Of a stretch of 64,000 nucleotides of DNA, positions 60,603 through 64,000 are shown piece after piece. Made by a program: the position numbers and the translations under genes. Positions within the stretch are counted from its first letter, which is position 1. Each line of letters starts with the position of its first letter. Source of the DNA: an uncultured Bacteroidales bacterium (GTDB lineage Bacteria > Bacteroidota > Bacteroidia > Bacteroidales > UBA932); contig CALUQB010000003.1 in the NCBI GenBank assembly GCA_944322815.1, forward strand, positions 62,001 through 126,000. The letters are read 5' to 3'. The notes below the pieces were generated by a model that saw only the letters and a program-made list of their open reading frames with translations, was not told the origin of the DNA and made no database searches.

Positions 60603-61664
60603 CTACAGGCGTGCAGCAGCTTCCGCTACTTTCTCGGCGAGCAAAACGAATGCTTCCCCGTCCGGTCTGGAAGACAGGGCCACAGGCTCTCCTTCATCTC
60701 CTGATTCCCTGATTCCCTGCACGAGAGGAATCTGGCCCAGAAGTCCGATTCCGTATTTTTCCGCCATTTTCTTTCCTCCGTCCTTTCCGAAAATATAGTA
60801 TCTGTTTTCAGGAAGTTCTGCCGGAGTGAACCAGGCCATATTCTCGATAAGCCCGAGAATAGGTTTCCTTATGCTTTCGTTCCTGAACATGTTCACTCCC
60901 TTTTCCACATCCGCGAGGGCGACAGCCTGAGGCGTGCTTACTATCACCGCCCCTGTGAGAGGAATATCGTGTACGAGGCTTATATGGATGTCTCCGGTTC
61001 CTGGAGGCATGTCTATCAGCAGAAAGTCCAGTTCTCCCCATCTGACCTGGAGTATCATCTGCTTGAGAGCGTTGCAAGCCATGGGGCCTCTCCAGATAAG
61101 TGCCTGCTCAGGTTTGGCGAAGTATCCGATGGACATCCATTTCACTCCGTATTTCTCCAAAGGCATGATGATTTCCTTTTCCCCTTCCTTGTAGGCTTCG
61201 GGAATTTCGTTTTCAGTTCCGGTCATCTTTGGGACGGAAGGCCCGTACACATCGGCATCCGCCAGACCTACCTTGTATCCAAGGCGGGCCAGTGCCACGG
61301 CCAGGTTTACGGCTACTGTGGATTTTCCTACGCCGCCTTTGCCTGACGCCACACCTATGATATGCCTGACATTCGCAAGCTCTTCCGTTCCCAGATCCAG
61401 CCCCGCCGGTTTTTTGCCGGCATCCTTGATCACGGTCTTCACTTCGGCTTCCACTCCGGGAATATGCCTGATCAGTGCGGCTTTCGTGCTGCCGATGAGG
61501 TATTCGGCCAGCGGATCACGATGTTTCGGGAAGGCAAGAGTGACAGTAACCCTGTTTCCGTCTGTCTCCACCTTGTCCACCATGCCGAGTTCCACGATGT
61601 TCCTGTCACCCTTTGCCGGATGCCGGACATCGTAGAGCATTTTCATTATTTCGTTTGTTTTCAT
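60603..61664 (-). CDS. Mrp/ApbC-type P-loop iron-sulfur carrier
   Basis: A 353-residue cytoplasmic protein with an N-terminal DUF59/MIP18 domain (residues 1-80) and an NBP35/Mrp ATPase domain: deviant Walker A GVASGKGGVGKSTVAVNLA at about 103-120, LADADVYGPSVPKMTG, and DFLLIDMPPGTGDIHI. Family members bind and transfer 4Fe-4S clusters. The CxxC pair found in many Mrp/ApbC proteins is missing: the corresponding part is FTPAELPENRYYIFG, as in other Bacteroidota. It follows dpp7 by 30 bp on the same strand. The DUF59 domain echoes the SufT-like gene at 1.2 kb. Confidence 0.92.
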   Translation of the reverse strand: MKTNEIMKMLYDVRHPAKGDRNIVELGMVDKVETDGNRVTVTLAFPKHRDPLAEYLIGSTKAALIRHIPGVEAEVKTVIKDAGKKPAGLDLGTEELANVRHIIGVASGKGGVGKSTVAVNLAVALARLGYKVGLADADVYGPSVPKMTGTENEIPEAYKEGEKEIIMPLEKYGVKWMSIGYFAKPEQALIWRGPMACNALKQMILQVRWGELDFLLIDMPPGTGDIHISLVHDIPLTGAVIVSTPQAVALADVEKGVNMFRNESIRKPILGLIENMAWFTPAELPENRYYIFGKDGGKKMAEKYGIGLLGQIPLVQGIRESGDEGEPVALSSRPDGEAFVLLAEKVAEAAARL

Positions 61665-61694
61665 GTTCTGCTGCGTTAAGCGTGGCGGTTCATG

Positions 61695-63857
61695 CTATCT
61701 TATTATATCCATTTCGTCAAGCAGCCAGCCTGCCCCGCCGAATTTGTCGATGATGAAGAGTACGTAGCGGATGTCCACGTTGATGCATCTCTGCAGTTCC
61801 GGCTCGAACATCACGTCGCTGCTCATGGACTCCCAGTTGCCGTCGAAAGCCAGGCCTATGAGATTTCCGTCTGCATCCATGATCGGACTTCCTGAGTTTC
61901 CTCCGGTGATGTCATTGTTCGAGAGGAATGCGACAGGCATCTTCCCGTCCGTCATGGCATAGTCGCCGAAGTCTTCCGTTTCCCACAGCTCTTTCAGTCT
62001 GTCAGGCACTACGAATTCCCAGTTGTCCGGATCTTCCTTTTCCATCACACCGTCCAGAGTGGTATAGTAGCGGTAGATGACGGCATCTTTCGGAGAATAT
62101 CCCTTGACTGTCCCGTATGTCAGTCTCATGGTGAAATTGGCGTCAGGGTAGGAAGGTTCCCCCTTCTTCCATTCCAGAAGGCCGGCAGTATAGGCTTTCC
62201 TGCCTTTTGCCAGTTTTCTGTCGCTTTCCATAAGCCCCGGATAAGTGTCCGTGATGATTCTGCCGACTTCTTCGGCCAGTATGGTGGCCGGATCCTCCGA
62301 TACGGCTTTCCAGCCTTCCTCATTGATGGCTTTCTGCAGCTTTTCAGGCGATACGAATATGCTGGAGGCGAAGAGGGAATCGGCATACTCTGTCATGTCC
62401 ATCGTGCCGAAATGGTCTGAAATTCCTGTCAGATATTGGCCTTCGGCCACATTTTCACGATAGTGTCCGAGCATGGCGGCAGCCACTTTCCTGTCGGTGG
62501 ATGCTGAATAGTCCTTGTAAAGAGGAAGAAGCTGTTCGTATGCGGTCTGCAGTGCGGCTACGGTATCCTTTTCAGTATCTTTGCCGAGAGTCGAATTGAA
62601 AGCGCTGCTCATCCTGGTCGCCAGCTGCTGAAGTTCTATCCTGTATATGGTCTCTGTGGCGAGAGCGTACTGTATGTTAGGCTGCATGCCTTCTTCTATT
62701 CCGGTCCGGATGGTTTCCAGTGCCGAACCATAGTGTTCTGTCCTGGATTTTTTGGCGGCCACCCATTCCGAAAAGGCTTTTTCTTCCTGCTCGGCGCGTC
62801 CTATGACGTTCAGTTTCCCGAAAGCGAGTTTCATGCCCTGCCATTTCTTCCATCCGTTGGATGACATGGCGTATTTGCTGGCATATTTTATCCTGACGGC
62901 AGGGTCGGCCAGCATGTCTTCCATGAGGACATCCTGCCTTATCGTCCTGGCAGCTATCCTTATGTCATTGAGTTTCAGCTGTTGCTCAAGCTCAGGAGAA
63001 GTCTGGAACCTGGTGGTCCTGCCAGGATATCCCATGATCATGGTGTAGTCACCTTCGGATACTCCTTTCAGGGAGATGCTCAGATGCTTTTTCGGAGAAT
63101 ACGGGACATTGTCTTCGGAGTATGACGCAGGATTGTTCTCCTTGTCAGCATAGACACGGAAGACAGAGAAGTCTCCTGTGTGGCGAGGCCATACCCAGTT
63201 GTCGGTATCTGCACCGAATTTTCCTATGGATGAAGGCGGTGCACCTACGAAACGTATGTCGGAAAATTCCTTGTAAACTATCAGGTACCATACGTTGGTA
63301 TCATAGAAAGGTATGACTGCGGCGGAGCAGTGCGGATTCGCTTCCTCTGCCTTTCCCTGCAGTTCCGAGATGACCGTCCCGATGGCTTCCGTCACCAGAT
63401 CTTCCACGTACGAACTGTCCTTGTATTCTTTTCTGGCTTTGTTTTCGGCTTTTCTGATATCATCCGTGACATCTTCCATGCTCTCCATGAAAGTCACTGT
63501 GAGGCCCTCTACCGGAAGCTCTTCACTCCTGTTCATGGCCCAGTATCCGTCAGTCAGGTAGTCGTGCTCCACGGTGCTGAGCTGCTGGATACTTGCATAG
63601 CCGCAGTGATGGTTGGTGAGCAGGAGTCCTTCATCGGACACTATCTCTCCTGTACATCCCCCGCCGAACTGTACGATGGCGTCTTTCAGTGACGAGTGGT
63701 TTATGCTGTAGATCTGGTCTGCCGAAAGCCTGCAGCCGAGTTCCTGCATAGTGCTTTCGTTCATCTTCTGAAGCAGCGGCAGCAGCCACATTCCTTCGTC
63801 GGCCCGTGCCGGCAGAAGCATCAGCGACAGCGCTGCAATAGTCAAGATTCTTTTCAT
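61695..63857 (-). CDS. dpp7: S46-family dipeptidyl-peptidase, DPP7-like
   Basis: A periplasmic serine peptidase that removes N-terminal dipeptides. The 720-residue protein has a signal peptide (to about ARA, residue 19), the catalytic histidine in LLLTNHHCGYAS (about 84), the aspartate in DTDNWVWPRHTGDFSVFRVYA, and the serine in GGNSGSPIMDADG near residue 652. The specificity residue, arginine in DPP11 and glycine in DPP7, lies in LAFDGNWESMSSDV, where glycine points to DPP7-type preference for hydrophobic P1 residues. This peptide-harvesting role is common in saccharolytic/proteolytic Bacteroidales. The gene leads a pair with the Mrp gene. Confidence 0.94.
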   Translation of the reverse strand: MKRILTIAALSLMLLPARADEGMWLLPLLQKMNESTMQELGCRLSADQIYSINHSSLKDAIVQFGGGCTGEIVSDEGLLLTNHHCGYASIQQLSTVEHDYLTDGYWAMNRSEELPVEGLTVTFMESMEDVTDDIRKAENKARKEYKDSSYVEDLVTEAIGTVISELQGKAEEANPHCSAAVIPFYDTNVWYLIVYKEFSDIRFVGAPPSSIGKFGADTDNWVWPRHTGDFSVFRVYADKENNPASYSEDNVPYSPKKHLSISLKGVSEGDYTMIMGYPGRTTRFQTSPELEQQLKLNDIRIAARTIRQDVLMEDMLADPAVRIKYASKYAMSSNGWKKWQGMKLAFGKLNVIGRAEQEEKAFSEWVAAKKSRTEHYGSALETIRTGIEEGMQPNIQYALATETIYRIELQQLATRMSSAFNSTLGKDTEKDTVAALQTAYEQLLPLYKDYSASTDRKVAAAMLGHYRENVAEGQYLTGISDHFGTMDMTEYADSLFASSIFVSPEKLQKAINEEGWKAVSEDPATILAEEVGRIITDTYPGLMESDRKLAKGRKAYTAGLLEWKKGEPSYPDANFTMRLTYGTVKGYSPKDAVIYRYYTTLDGVMEKEDPDNWEFVVPDRLKELWETEDFGDYAMTDGKMPVAFLSNNDITGGNSGSPIMDADGNLIGLAFDGNWESMSSDVMFEPELQRCINVDIRYVLFIIDKFGGAGWLLDEMDIIR

Positions 63858-63894
63858 TTCCTTATGTTTTTTTTTGTTATGATTCTGAAGACGG

Positions 63895-63902
63895 CAAATT
63901 TA
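63895..63902 (-). promoter_or_regulatory. -7 box of dpp7
   Basis: TAAATTTG on the minus strand, exact TAnnTTTG, 38 bp before the ATG. A TTG-type -33 element lies about 21 bp upstream, and the palindrome AGAAACAGTTTCT (63,903-63,915) fills the spacer. The sequence from there to the window end shows no gene. Confidence 0.5.
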
Positions 63903-64000
63903 GAAACAGTTTCTGATTATAACAACATTATGACCCCGTCTGTTTACCACAGTGCAGGTTCCAGTTCTTTCGGGTGGAAACTTTTCCTGTGATATGGCGA

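Noticed and set aside
1..64000. tRNA, rRNA, CRISPR arrays, intact insertion sequences
   Set aside because: Reading of all intergenic gaps (none above about 300 bp) showed no cloverleaf, spaced repeat array or transposase.

Overview
The window is a chromosomal segment of a Bacteroidales-type bacterium (Bacteroidota). Evidence: many genes are preceded by the Bacteroidota -7 box TAnnTTTG, few have a Shine-Dalgarno sequence, and the gene set is typical of the order (NigD-like lipoprotein, SusB-like GH97, S46 dipeptidyl-peptidase, CpXC protein, anti-sigma/beta-barrel fusion, TPR-TM-HTH regulator). Genus cannot be fixed from the sequence alone; an uncultured gut-type Bacteroidales is a reasonable guess. 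No rRNA, tRNA, CRISPR array or intact insertion sequence was seen.

Region 1 (1-13.9 kb) is housekeeping and mostly on the minus strand: glyS (partial), an iron-sulfur/folate operon (sufS-sufE-sufT-like-folK), ruvA, mnmG-ybeY, a TonB protein, hflX, sdhA-sdhB without an adjacent sdhC, a secreted Ntn amidohydrolase and ruvB. Two perfect parS-type palindromes (3969-3982 and 4505-4518) and one near-match (1010-1025) lie here, one of them inside mnmG at the edge of an extra segment of about 80 residues. The 290-bp A+T-rich gap between divergent ruvB and mfd (13,898-14,194) holds several DnaA-box-like sequences, and gene orientation switches there. Together this makes it a candidate replication origin.

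Region 2 (14.2-27.1 kb) is mostly plus strand: mfd, coaX, two envelope proteins, lptC, a PpiD-like isomerase, ychF (minus), a secreted EEP-family phosphatase and galK. Region 3 (27.2-34.1 kb) has a CpXC protein and a tandem pair of very large envelope proteins. Each appears to combine a peptidase-MA-like domain, a beta-propeller and a C-terminal barrel. One keeps its zinc-site residues and the other has lost all of them.

Region 4 (34.2-39.2 kb) is the accessory part. It holds a decayed hipBST-like toxin-antitoxin locus, a lipoprotein-anchored TPR-TM-HTH regulator next to a tiny secreted peptide and a lipoprotein (with repeated TGTTAAACTTTT sites in front), and an AAA ATPase/DUF4276 (TOPRIM-like) gene pair that resembles two-gene defence modules.

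Region 5 (39.3-55.7 kb) contains a Na/phosphate transporter with a thioredoxin-like lipoprotein, galM, thyA-folA (DHFR with an internal repeat-derived insertion), an NSS transporter, two Fic proteins flanking a low-molecular-weight tyrosine phosphatase, a YfhO-like membrane protein, a GT4 glycosyltransferase and mutS. Region 6 (55.7-64 kb) has a repeat-bearing intergenic segment, a retaining-type GH97, a NigD/ECF sigma/anti-sigma-barrel operon, and dpp7-mrp.
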